Below are positions 39,201 through 51,872 of a DNA stretch of 64,000 nt, piece by piece. The notes under the pieces were generated by a model, which was given only the letters and a program-made list of their open reading frames with translations, was not told where the DNA came from and made no database searches. This DNA is from Eleginops maclovinus (Eukaryota > Chordata > Actinopteri > Perciformes > Eleginopidae). The stretch's first letter is position 1. Each line of letters begins with the position of its first letter. The translations under genes were made by a program, and so were the position numbers. The stretch covers positions 16,162,293 to 16,226,292 of the forward strand of contig NC_086360.1 in assembly GCF_036324505.1 (NCBI RefSeq). The letters are read 5' to 3'.

Positions 39201-40276
39201 AGCAGGAGTGTGTTGGGTCGATCTGGGACAGTCGGGTGCTGCCTCCGCTTGTCGTAAGAAAAAACGGGGTTTCAGAAAGATCATCATTTTACTGTTAAAA
39301 TAACTTTATCCCCACACATGTACTTGTACACATTTAATAATGTAAACATTGTTTATTTTTATTTTTAAGTTTAATAACAGTATGGAACTTTTCATGCAGT
39401 CTTTCTTTTGATTGTTCAGTTTATAAACGCTGTATTACAAAATGTTATAATTTACAAGGAGGTTTAGAAGGCACCACGGGCACCCTTCAACACAGGACCA
39501 GTGTTAATGCTTAACATTCCAGACTGAAAAATATTCAACTAAAACAGAGACAATCTTAAGCAAGTGCATCGAATTAAAAGTCATTCATATTATGATGAAG
39601 ATTGCATAAATGGGTAAAATTATTACATTTGATTGCATTTTTGTAGTAAACACCCAATTACACAAAACATACATATCGTAACAAAAATAATTGGCTGTTG
39701 TCTACAGTATACACAAACAATTCATGTTTTTCTGAACACAAAATACCCAGCAGAAAATAAATTAGACGTTTGGTATGATAGTATCCTCCCTTTAAATGCT
39801 TAAACCAGTTTTTATTTTCATTTTGTTTTCACAGTTTTTTCAATTGGCCATTTAATTCAAATATAAAATGTATCCACTCTTATGGTGAAATATTCAATAT
39901 CAAGGTAAATATCAAGACGTTTCCACATGTATTATGTGGGGCTATAATTGGATACAGCAAGTGTGTAAATTTGGCATTTTTCTCTTTCATTCATCAATCT
40001 GAAATTGTAAAACATTATTGAATGAAAGTTAATAGCACAATAATACATTCAAAAGAATTTTGCTGTGCAACAAACAGGTTAATCACAGCCATCTCTTTAT
40101 GTACACAATGATTATAACCGAGTGTATGTCTATGTCTCAGAGGCTACGTCTTCCTCTTTATTTCCTGAGACATTCTATAATCCTTTTATGTTTAGACTTT
40201 CCTTTAGAAGTCTTAAGTCCTTTTTTCAGGTCAAGCGAGTGGGCTTTTTTTGCTCTCCCCTGATGTCTCATGTCTA

Positions 40277-43200
40277 TCAAACATCGTCAAAGATGCCTGC
40301 CCGCGAAGGAGACAGGGACAAATAACGTCCTCCTGTGGATCTAGAGTGTCAGACAAAGAGATACAGATTAAGTTGAAGAAGTCTGTTTAATTGTTATTAA
40401 GCTAAAAAATAAACAATGTTCAATTTAGCAAAAAAAAACAAACCTTCTGTTTGGTGAACCTTCATCACTGTAATTATCTCGCAGTAAGCTTCTGTGCTGC
40501 TCATCTTCCTCTTCCCCATCACTTCTGAATGTGATAACTGAGAAAAACAGAGAGCACTGTTTACACTGTGTACTGAAAGCAGGCAGACCTATTAATGTAG
40601 GCGAGACTCCAGTGGTAAACTATTTATAATAAAAACAATGATACAAATAAGCATAACATATTAGAACCAAGCCATTAACAAGATACTGTCAGACATGTTT
40701 ATCTTATTGATTTGAGTAGCTGTGAATAACACAGACACTTATTCTATTCCATTGTAATACCATTTTTTTTAAATCCATACCACTATTTTTTATCTCAGGG
40801 AAGGGGCTACTCTGGTCATCATTTATCTCAGTGTAACCAGCTCTGCTCCACCCAGCCGCCCCCTGGGCTCCATACCGATCCCTCCAGGCCTGAAGCAGAA
40901 AAGGAAACCATAAATACCTATACACAATTAACACAAACCACCAGGGCCAATAAGCCTACTGATTCGGAGGATTTCCCTTGGCTACTCGTCATTTTGTACC
41001 GTTTGTATAGGATAAACATTTCTTACCCATCTTCGATTTTCTCCATCCTCAGTTTTCTGTCTTTTTCTTCTCTCTTTAAAAAAACAAATTGTGGTGCATG
41101 TCATTAAATAGCATGTGCACTTAGTTTAATTGTTATTATATATTACAGTGAGTGATCAAATACTGTCTTTAGGATATACAATAACTTAACGTGAATTGAG
41201 GTATAAGAAATGCAAAGTACAACCAACAATTAAGTTTACTTGAAATACATGAAGGTAGAAAATAATAGATGGAGGCTTCACAATTGTGGCTCATTTGTAT
41301 AATATAATGAAATTAAATACAAGAGTCAAACAAATACTGCACTATTGAGCAGATACATCATATACAGCGAGAGAGTTTGTGAGAAAAAAATACCTCTTCT
41401 GATGTGTTCCCTGCCTTCATCCACCAGGTCAGAGGTCAAGTGGTCATCAGTGATGTACTGATGAAAGCCCAGGAGGTTCAAACAGCGAGAACCCAGGCTA
41501 TAAACACAGACAAAATTAATAAATACACAGTTCAATGTATTTGAACAAGGTTTTATTTTTGTAAGTGGTTAAGGGCTTACCTGTAGTAAGTAGCAAAGCA
41601 GAGAAGCAATACCAACATGGGATAGTAGATGTAGAACCCATCAGATATAAAATATAAAACACGCATAGAGCCCATGATCTGCCAGAGGGTCAAAGAAAGA
41701 GGGATATTGCATCAGTCAGTTTATTTGAACCAAAATAAATGTTGTTATTCCTACCACTATCTTCTAAAAATGTGAATGAGTAAAAAATGAGTGTGCATTA
41801 TCCAAATGTCTTTGTTTCTATGAATGTATGCTTGCTTCAGTGAAACCCACAGAGGTGTAGGATGTCTGTATTCTGTCCTGGTGTGAGATAGCAGAGTCCA
41901 TGTGAATCAGGCCCAAAAAGTTGAGGCACAAAGGTGGGGTCAGACGACAAAACAACCTGAGAAGCAAATAACAAAGAGAAGCAACCCGATATAAAAAAGT
42001 AGTTTAACATATGGTGGTAAGGACTGCATCCTCTATTGAGACTGTGCTATATACATTTCAGTTAGCCCCCTGCAAAAGTGAAAGAAATGACTTATTATCT
42101 TATATTATGACAGAAACTTACATGCCGCTGAACTGCAGGCTGTAAGCGTCAGTCTGGTGATGTGGCACCAGGTAATAGTAGTTGAAGACTCGTATCCTGA
42201 ACACTGTTGAGTAGACACAGACACACAGGAAGAGGATACTGACAAAGCACGCCATCTGGTGGAGAGAAACAAAGAAAGTAGAAAGGCGAGGGTGTTGCTT
42301 TAATATAATGTTCGATACACGAGACCATAAATATTCACATTAGAGCTATGTTCAAAACTACGTGAACCTCAACAGGATATAAGATGCTCTTGCTTAATAA
42401 AGCTTATGTTTAATGAATACATGCCTACCTCGATACAGATGTAGTTGTAATGTTTTTCAGCCATCTGAACAAAGACAGCGAAGAGGGAGAGGACAGGATG
42501 CGTGCTGAAGAAGGTGCACTCAGACCAAACGACTGCTGCTGAGAGGAGACACAGGAGCACTGCCAGCAGCCTATAGAAACCCTGCCTGCACACACACTCC
42601 CAGTACCACTCTGAGATGGAAACACACATACGCATGCAGTTGCATGAGTACATTCTGCAGGTATGAAATAAAACTGAAAAACTGGAAACAATAGTGTTTC
42701 ATACTTAACTTCATGATATCTTTTCATGCATCATGCTTTTTCAATATTAAGTTGACATTTAAAGCAGAGTGTGACAAAGAGAGTTTATCAGCATATCTCA
42801 AGCAGTGAAACCCACCCACTAATTCAATCAAATTAGGAAAACTCTGGGATATATAAGGTCATTATGAAGCCATTATTGGATTATTGAAGGGGAACAAAAA
42901 AGTGCAAAAAAGGTAAAACCTCTGCACAGGTCTTACAGAATAAGGGACATACAATGAAAACAATATTCTTAAAAAAAATAATATGTTGTGGTTCTAGAAG
43001 TAGCTTGGACATTAAAATTAACTCATAAATAATGAAATATGCTGTATCTTGTTGAAAAATGTATTGATTTCAACCTTTGATCATTGGAGAATAGAGTAAA
43101 CTTTTTCTATTCAAGCAGGTTAAGTTAAGGGCATTTATCTGACGTCCTGTGTCTACAATCACAATTATTATGAAGCCAGATTGACGTGAATGAAAAAATA

Positions 43201-46200
43201 GGAGCATTCAGGATCCCAATGATCTACTACTGATGAGAAATTTGATCAGTTGTAGAAAAAAAAAAATCCAAGACACCAGCAGGTTATTACCAGTTCCAAA
43301 AATGCAAATTCTCAATCTAAAATACCTATATAATGCATCTAAATTAAGTGTTGAGAGTACTTTCCATATGTATCTGAGGTTTAGGCACTGACTGAACTCA
43401 CCCACAGTAGGAGTATAAATGAACCGGCGGATCCAGCCATGGTGCTGTTCAGAGGGGAAGCTGTGGGTGAAGTGCCGGAGCGGGCTGCTCTGGCTTTTGG
43501 CTACATCTTCTAGATGGAAAGCCTGCTCTAACAAGATGGACCACTGAACCTGACTCTGTCCCTGTCTCTGCACTGCAGAGATGACCTGAAACACACAAAT
43601 AACAATATCATGTCATTGTTTGCATTGTTTGTTCAAAACCAAAGTGAAATATTAAAAATAATATTTACCTTTTTATGAAGCTTAAACAGGACTCCGTTGG
43701 TGGGAAGCACATTCTGCTCCCCCCGGGATCTTTCTGTGTTTCTCCTGAGCTCTTCTTGGTACTCAGCAGGACACTGAAAGGAGATCACACTTACACAGTT
43801 TCATCCCACAGGCCATTAGACTATTTAACACCTGAGCTTTTTATTGTTGTTTTTCATTTATATACATTTTTTTTAATGTCTTTTTATTGCACTGTTGAGG
43901 AACCTGTGATCTAAGTTTTTAATACATAACATAATAACCCCATAGTTGTGTATATGTTATGACAATAGACCTTTGAATCTTGAATAAAGACATAGCCCTT
44001 CTGTAAAAACTGTAACTGTAATTAAACTTTGGACTTGCACATCAAAATAATTTTTTTTTTTTTTTACCTTTGCAATAATGGTGTCCACACACTTCCTGAG
44101 ACCGTGGTTGTACCTGATGGATTCATGGACACCTGCCACCTCCTGATGATAATAGATGTTTTTATTCATGTTAGTATGAAAAAGGGTTCTGAGCAATTCC
44201 CTAAACACTTTCAGATTCAACCCCTGGTGGAATACTCTAACAGCACAGCCTTGTAGAAATCTCACCTCCATAACATCTGCTAGGTTCTCCTCCGCCGAGG
44301 CTTTCTCAGTGGCCATCTTTGCTGCCTTGAAATAGGTTTTGGCCAGCAGGTAATCGTAGGAGGATAAGAGCCAATAAGAGCGCGGGATCTCCACAAGGCC
44401 ATAGCCCAGCAACAGCACCAGGAGGAAGAGGCCCCAGGTGTTAGCGGCTGTGATGCCAATGGTCTGGAGCTCTCTCCTGCACAAGTTTTACAGATAAGTC
44501 AAAGAACTAAACCACAGAATATCATCAGAATCAGGTTAATTTCAAGTATGTTTACACATACAAGGAACTTGTTTTGGTGTATAATGGTCAATACATAAAC
44601 ACAGTGAAAGGAATTAAGTTGGTAAATTAAAGCAAATCTAGAACTATCATAAAAACAATTGTAACAACTATGATGAAATAAAAGGTAAAAAATGGCTTTA
44701 AACAAATACATTAGTACAATAAGAGAAGAACAAAATACTGTGAAAACAGTATGTGCATTAATGAACAGAAGATGCTACCTGAATTGACACACCTTAAACT
44801 TACCATGAGAGTTGCCACTGTGGATGAGCAGCAACATAGATGAGCAGAGAGATGAAGATGAGGAGGTAGGTGCCATAATAGATAGCATTTTCAATGAGAG
44901 CTGTTTTAATCCTTCCAACTCTGGAGAAAGCTCCTGACCGCGCGTACGACTGCATGAAGGGCAATAGTAGCCTGTACACACACAGACACACAATATCAGT
45001 GTTTGAGTCTGTGTGAAGATTCATGTGTGCGTGTATCTTTCTTACCAAGTCAGAAACTGGGATGTCCAGTATACGACTCTCCAGAACACTGGTAGGATGC
45101 CATCTGGGATATAACTCCATGGCTCCTCACAAACCTTTGGTATACTGTGAAAAACACAGAAACACATGTAAACATACAGTGTAATTTCCGGGAACATACT
45201 TTGAGCCGCTGCGATGCGCATAGCCATCTACCACAGTGTCTTTTTTGAAAAGTTGGACATTTATTTTTCAACCTACTGAAAAAAACATACTATATACTGT
45301 TTATGAAAGATATATTATGAGGGTCATTTTTGAATGCTTACATTAACATTTCAATGTACTTCATTTTATTGTGGTGGAAGCAGACTTCTCAGACAAAGTC
45401 TTGAAACTCAAATGACATCAATACTACCTGCATGATATCATGGAGATAAGTGAGACGAATGAAACAGCCCTTATCTACAAGTTGTTGATGCCTTACCCTC
45501 GTTATCCAACCCAGTGTGTACATCCAGCCAGAAGGTTTTAAATCTAAAAATACACTTTTATCACCAGACACTCTAGTGCAGAGGGCATGACCACAACTCT
45601 ATTATTACAATTTAATTGATTAAATAAAGTTAAAAAAGGAAAACCTTTTGAATGAATCACTCACAATAAAACAAATACTGACGGAGTATAGAGACAGATC
45701 ACCAACTGAGACTGAAAACCCCACTGCCAGCTTTTCAGTTTACAACTGTCCAAAATCCTGTGATGCTTGGATATTGGTAACATATACATCTAGTAACACT
45801 AAATCATATTGGTTTTCATAATACTTTTACTTATATTATATTGTGTATCATGTTGTACGTACCACTGGAGGAAAACATTACCTTGAAATGGTCAAAAACA
45901 TCAGACGTTATTTTATTTACCTGACAGTTGGATTAACTGAGGATTTGTTGTCCGTCTGATAAGTGTGTCTTGCTTGATTTACAGGAGTAGGTTGATTTGC
46001 ATTGTCCAGTATACATTGCTTGTAGATGGTCTAAAAGAGGAGGAGAGATTAGAGTTTAAGCAAACACATTCCATGATGAAGCCTATTCATCACTTTTCAA
46101 TGGGGCAGGTAGGATGCTGGAGGCAAGACAAATAAACACAAAGAGATCAAACAACCCAGACACATTATTCTAAAAACACAAACAGAATTGTTTCATGTTT

Positions 46201-46451
46201 TGGCCCTGAGAAGGTAAAAGAAAAAACTATACAAAAAGACCTTGTGTTTCATTTAAACAGCTGCAAGGGTTTCATACCGTGCTGACGTCCAGCGGCAGGA
46301 TGAAGACGATGAGGAAGCAGAGGTACCAGGACAGCAGCGTACCCAAAAGCACCATTCGCTGCTGCCTCCGCAAGTCTCCATAGCGTTGGAGAAGGTAGAG
46401 GGCCAAGAGGAAAACAACTACGACCACTACAGCCAACGCAGCAGCACTCAT
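40277..46451 (-). CDS. lmbrd2: LMBR1 domain-containing protein 2, complete
   Basis: Multipass LMBR1-family membrane protein. Human LMBRD2 has been linked to beta-adrenergic receptor signalling, but its molecular role is not settled. 17 coding exons in phase give 687 residues (human about 695): 46451-46278, 46030-45921, 45144-45046, 44971-44804, 44476-44266, 44142-44068, 43773-43669, 43585-43402, 42610-42429, 42255-42122, 41956-41851, 41678-41581, 41497-41394, 41073-41027, 40889-40781, 40537-40444, 40340-40277. Hydrophobic segments include the N-terminal [77 protein letters not shown] and [17 protein letters not shown]. Conserved blocks are [20 protein letters not shown] and [12 protein letters not shown]. 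The Arg/Glu-rich cytosolic tail ends GIFDDV-stop, as in human GIFDDV/RIFDDV-type ends. The start MSAAAL aligns with the human start MSGAAL. Confidence 0.97.
43780..43990. repeat. LINE 3'-end-like fragment in an lmbrd2 intron
   Basis: It contains TCATCCCACAGGCCATTAGAC and ends GACCTTTGAATCTTGAAT, a pattern resembling the 3' end of fish LINEs in which the last RT-domain codons precede a short UTR. No intact reverse transcriptase is present. Confidence 0.35.
44517..44660. repeat. Dispersed retroelement fragment in an lmbrd2 intron
   Basis: ATCATCAGAATCAGGTTAAT, followed by AAGTATGTTTACACATACAA, is a sequence pair seen repeatedly in teleost genomes. Only a fragment is present and its class was not determined. 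Confidence 0.35.
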
Positions 46452-47542
46452 AGTGAGGAATGAACACACAGCCGTCAAGAAGCCATGGTGACGCACTGTG
46501 GAGGGAAAGAGATACACACAGACACGCTGAGCCTATATCAGCTGCTCTTATCTGCTGGATAACATAGAAAGCCAGTATGACCACTATCACAGGGGTGAGG
46601 AGGGAGAGAGGAGTGAATGAACCCATGGGAAAATAAAAAGAGAAGATGGACAAAGTAAGACGGATGTAGAATAATCTGTTTAGTTGTTCAACAATTAAAG
46701 TACCATATAGTTACTCATTCTGCAAATAATGCTGTTGTGTTTTAGAAACTTGGATTTGTTTTCTTTTGTTACATGCTTTTCATTATCTGTATAATGTCAA
46801 CATGCGTTAGAAGAGTAATGTTATTTAAAAAAATAAAGCATAAGCTTTTTAATATAGCATTAAAGGAGTCCAGTGCAAAATCACAACAATGTAACTGTGA
46901 CATCAAGTGATGCAGACTTGATGTTCACTATTACAAAGTGTTATTCATTTTAAAGAGAATAAAATTGAATTATTCTAGTATCTGGAATAATCAGAAATGT
47001 ATATATCCACAAAACTAAAGCAAAATATATATGTTTTAATTGATACATAAATATATTAATTCATCAATTGTATTTAGGTAGACACGTTAAAAATATGTGA
47101 CCTTTCAAATACACTTTATGTTGGGTTTTTTTAAATCGATACTTACATGATCAAACAATAAAAGTACTCTGCTATAAAATGGTTTATGGTAGTTTAAATA
47201 AAGGTGTGGTTCAAAATGTTCCAATCCAAATATGTTCTAATTACAGGCTGTCTCCGGGTAGCCTACCAGTCAAACAGTTAATATCTTTCGTTTTGTTTTC
47301 ATCTAACAGCTCGCTGAAATATAATATTATTTGTTTGTAGTTATATTGCTTTGATTATGGCTACCACCAAAGCTGTACACGGTTTCTGTCATGAGTGCAC
47401 TGTGGTCACACTGACGTGACAACAAAGCAGCACGTTGGTCTCCGGTCGTTGTTTCGGATCGTCTGTTAATAATCTTTCTGCGGACGAACAGTCTGTGAAT
47501 AAATGTACAAAAAAAACAACTACAAAAAGTGATTCCTCTTAC

Positions 47543-47640
47543 CTTTGAGTTTCTGCGCTCAGGTTGAAGCTTGTACAGCAGTAAACTGTCTGAATCTACT
47601 GTCACATCGTGTTCCTTAGACGTGAGTCCGAAAAATGTAC
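47543..47640 (-). other. lmbrd2: lmbrd2 5' non-coding exon and promoter area
   Basis: A minus-strand donor (TCAAAG|gtaag) sits at 47543/47542, and the coding exon at 46451 is preceded by an acceptor-like ccctccacag near 46500. The stretch 47,400-47,700 is richer in CpG than its surroundings, which suits a transcription start near 47.6-47.7 kb. Confidence 0.45.
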
Positions 47641-48938
47641 ACAACCTTTGAAACTACATTACGTAAAGCCGCACGACATGCGCTCTCTGACGCTGCAAGG
47701 AGTTCTGGGTAATGTAGGCGAGTCAACTCAACTTTATTTAAATAGTACCATTCAAAGAATCAGGCAGCCCTAACTAAATACATAGTAGGTGCTTGAAGAA
47801 AAGACTCCACATACAGCAATGCATTGAATATGTTATACATTGTTATATAAATGTAAAGTTAAAAGTAATTTAAAGTTATACATCAAATTTGTGCTTTTAG
47901 TAAAACGCAACAGATTTATTTGTTACATAATACAGACTTGAATATTATGTCATACAGAGAAATCAATCTACATTAAAGTATATGCACTGTAAGACTTTAG
48001 TTATGACATTAGGGTATTTAAAGATGCTAATAGATTGATGAAAGATAGTTAAAAACCCTGCATGGTGATGAAAGGATAATCAAAAGCTGTGACACTAGGA
48101 TGCAACTCATTACTTTTGATCACAAAAAGCATTTTTGGCATAGATTTATTATGTTGTGAAATTGTATTGCAGTTTTGAGGAAAATATGTTCCTAGGCCCA
48201 TGACTTCGACCCAATCGGTTTCTACTCTTTCTATTCCTTTTGAATGGGTGCGAAATCTTCAGAATTGGTTAGGCAGGAGCTGTGTCACTTTGTGGCTGAA
48301 GCAAATGTCTTTGTCAGTTCTCGGCCGTAACTTCAAATACATTTTCATTGTCATCAAGTTCGAGCTCTCCCGTGTTCTCATTGTGTTACAACGTGCTCTT
48401 TATACGGCACAGACTATTATTTCAGTTTCTGATCTCATTGAGATGTACACACACATTGCATTGTGGCATGACACAAACATGTATACTATACTTTAAATCC
48501 TATGATGTGATCCCCATTGGATTTTAGTTCAGATAAAAAAATAACTGAATTGATATGCTTCCAGTTGTAATTTGCAGCAAAAAGTGCAATAATCTTGACA
48601 GATAATTGTTTAACAGTCTTGATAAATCTTTAGTCCAGTCAACAATTTAAATATGTTCCCACAAACTTCTCTCAGCACTTATTTTTCAGTTTTATACTTT
48701 TAAATACCAAATTTAGTCTGTGATTGTTGGATACAGACGTAATTCCCAACAATTTCCCAAAACTGATTCTAAAAGTCTCAGTGAATTGTTGCCAGTGTTT
48801 TCAACATTCTAGCTTTTTTTGATTGTCCAAACTATATGCAACTTAAAAAGTGCAAAACATTTTATCAGGTGAAGAGCTTTACATTTTCCTTGTTGTCAAA
48901 ATGTTCCAAATGAGAAAGCAAAACATGTTCAATCCATT

Positions 48939-49203
48939 TCAGTTGTGGGAGAACATCCACACATATGGGTCGTCAGCATACAGCGGGCCCAGCACGTTGA
49001 AGCACACAGCCCGGTGCTCCAGTAAAATGTCCATCTGGCTCATCAGGTCCAGACAGAGATGCTCTATAATATTCAGACACACAGACCAGCTTCCAACTGC
49101 TCTGGACACACCGAGCGCATCCATCCAAACTGACCCAAAAATGTTTGTAGATTCTGGCAAGTCATCAAGGAGATTGTCCAACAGCTCCATTTTGTTCATG
49201 AAT
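48939..49203 (-). other. Unrecognised exon-like open frame (possible terminal exon)
   Basis: On the minus strand an acceptor-like tttactaaaacag leads into an open frame with ATG at 49199 and a stop at 48941-48939 (86 codons). The translation reads MNKMELLDNLLDDLPES at its start and contains MDILLEHRAVCFNVLGPLYA near its end. It has ordinary amino-acid composition, is free of simple repeats and is more GC-rich than its AT-rich flanks, as coding sequence would be. No upstream partner exon was found and the protein was not recognised. It may be the last exon of an unannotated gene, a decayed gene remnant, or chance. Confidence 0.35.
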
Positions 49204-50569
49204 CTGTTTTAGTAAACTCTATGTAGATCAGCAATCCATTCACAGTGCTCCACCGTCACACTGATCTGGTTCTGTTCTCTGTTTCTCTGTCGCTGTCTTG
49301 TTCCTGCAGTGTGAGGCTTATTGCCTTGATTCAAACAAGTTACAAAGCAGATAAAACCTGGCTGCATCAGCAGGTGCTTAGTGAAGCCATCTGTCAGCCT
49401 ATGAGCCTACCCGCTCACCTTAACCCATTAACCCATTAACCCCTTAACCACTTCTCTTTCTCTCTCTCTCTCTTTCTCTCTCAGATTAGGTAATGTAAAT
49501 AATCTAAGCCTATAATGGCCTAATTACATCCTTAGTTGTATCATTGTGAACCAGGGGGAACAACATTTATTTTTCATTTATTGTACTGTCTTTGTCAGTT
49601 TGAGCCCTGTCATTAATCTTTTTGGATCCTACTTACACCCTCGGACCGACAATCAGATACTTATGTTCACACATACTCATAAAAATCAGTTTAACTCTCT
49701 GATCATAGTAAGACCTACTTTGTACGTCTGATCCAGCATTGTTTTTGTTATTGCCACTGACATTTCTATTGGTAAATTGCATTGAATATAATGGGTTTGT
49801 AAATAATATGTTACAGTTTTCACCACTAGATGGAGGTAATAAATGAGTCCACAAATTCAGCATCCCACAGCTAACAGAGGAGAGACAAACCAAACTACCT
49901 TTTCACAATCATTGATGAAAGCAACATGTTCTTGACATTATAAAAAATAAATAAGTATAAGTTCCAAAGGTTTTTATTGTCTTTCTAACTTTACAAGAAT
50001 TGTTATAATTAAACATTATAAAAGTAATTCCTGCACTCATGCTATAAAGGCAAGTCATTCATTTGGTGAAAAAAAGAATCATACTTACAATCCAACACAA
50101 ATGGAAAACAACTCAATGACAGTTCAGACATGCAGAGCTCAGAAGTGAGACTGAAACATAACATGAGACTACCTCCTTCATAATATTGTCTTCTCTTTTT
50201 TCATTCTATTGTCATTATTTGCTTTAACTTTCATTTAAAGAGAGATGGGCATCTTTGACCTTTTGTTTATGAAAGAAAGAAAGGTATCATATTTAAATAT
50301 TTGAGAGCCAAACACATCATCAACAAAGACTGAGGTTTCTGTTCACTCCCCTTGGCACCACATGGCAAAGATTATTTGGAAACCCAAACCTTGTATCAAG
50401 AACCTAGTGATCTTAGATTCAATGTTATTAAGACAGTGTGGAGTTCAATGGCGAGAAGTTACTTAACTTACAGTAGACAAGACAACAAACTGTTTTAAGC
50501 CATCCAGCCTTCAGAACTGTCACCAGAAAGAACTGAACCTGATAAGGTCATTTAAGTCAGATATTAAAA

Positions 50570-50640
50570 TATAATAAATTGTATATTGTTAATTTCCCCG
50601 CTGCGGGACTAATAAAGCACTTCTGATTTCTGATATATAG
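50570..50640 (+). repeat. Retroelement 3'-tail-like fragment
   Basis: TTAATTTCCCCGCTGCGGGA, followed by ctaataaagcacttctgatt, matches the common hairpin-plus-tail pattern at the 3' end of fish LINE/SINE families. Confidence 0.4.
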
Positions 50641-50841
50641 CAAACAATCAAAGTAAGCAATCAAGTAATTGTACCACTGATTTAACAAACAAGCATGTTT
50701 GTTACATCAGTGGTGTTGAACAGAGGGGATTCCTTGTTAGGGAGCAGGAAAGATGTGTCTACCTGTGTGGTAAACTCTACCTTTGAATGTCTAGACTTTT
50801 TCTGTCCCTGCCACTGCATTTACTCACTCTATTTTTTCCTC

Positions 50842-51350
50842 AGAGTTCAGCACCCAAAGGCGTTCTTCACCATGTATTCAACCCCAGCACCATAAGTCCC
50901 CTAATTCTGCCCACTGGACGAGGAGCCACTGGGACAACGTCCAGTGTGGCCTGAGAAATGGTGTGTGAACAGCCTCATCTCCCATCGTGCCCATTGAAAA
51001 ACATCTACGAGTGCGCTGAGACCCCTGGGTTTGAAGTCTGTAACATTTGATCCATGGGAAACCCTTGTGCACAAAGATGCCGGTGAACAATGTCGCCCCA
51101 GTTCTGTGTGTCCCTAGGGGGCCACTGTAGCCTGCAGATCTGATAACCTGTCCTGGATACATCACTCCCCTGAGAGGGGACCACTCCCATCTGAAATGAC
51201 TGGCCTGGTACAGCAGCCTGGGTCAGCTACAGTTTCTCAATGGCGCTGAGACTGAGGGATTGGCCCATGTGTATTTCTATATAAAACATGCATGTGTGTG
51301 CTGAAATTGAAAAACTGTCAGCCCCAATTTCCTCATCTTCTAACAGAATA
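50842..51350 (+). other. Possible terminal exon of a non-coding transcript
   Basis: A strong acceptor (ctattttttcctcag) ends at about 50841. The following 500 bases are unusually GC-rich for this region and end with the poly(A) signal AATAAA at about 51346. Open frames in it are short on both strands and none was recognised. Confidence 0.2.
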
Positions 51351-51834
51351 AAAGTGACATCTTTCTCCAATTCCCTGCCATCCTTCATCGATTTCCTTTA
51401 CATAAAATTGATGAAGGATGGCAGCAACACACAAGGAGTTTTTCCTCTTTTATGAAGGCTCAATTTGCATTGTTTTCTTGCAGGTCTGTCATGTTGTCCC
51501 TTAAAAGTTAATCCCAACAGTACATTTGATACCATTGCAAGCACATGGATCCTATGGCCAACTATGAGCAAACAGATAGTTGCATTGGGATGGAAAAACA
51601 GAAACCCATTTTGTTCCACATTCCTCCTGTAATCTATTTAACAGAACTGAGACCAACTATCTGACTAAAGTACTCGAGGCGGTGCAGGCTTTTAAGCTGA
51701 CAGAGATGAAGCAAGTAAAATACAGATATAGAGAAACTTTCAAAACATGCTTTATTTTCTAACAGAATCACAACAAACATTTGTATAATCTCTGTGACCC
51801 TTGTATTTCTGTTCCCACACTTTTATTAAGACAA

Positions 51835-51836
<2 letters not shown>

Positions 51837-51869
<33 letters not shown>
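51837..51869. repeat. (TA)n microsatellite, Tc1 insertion site
   Basis: A TA dinucleotide run leads up to the left end of the Tc1 element, and a short TA run continues after its right end at 53474. This fits insertion of a TA-targeting transposon into a TA repeat. Confidence 0.9.

Positions 51870-51872
<3 letters not shown>

Noticed and set aside
50878..51190. Two minus-strand frames of 60-95 codons
   Set aside because: Overlapping, unrecognised and without splice or homology support; the block is better described as a possible non-coding exon.
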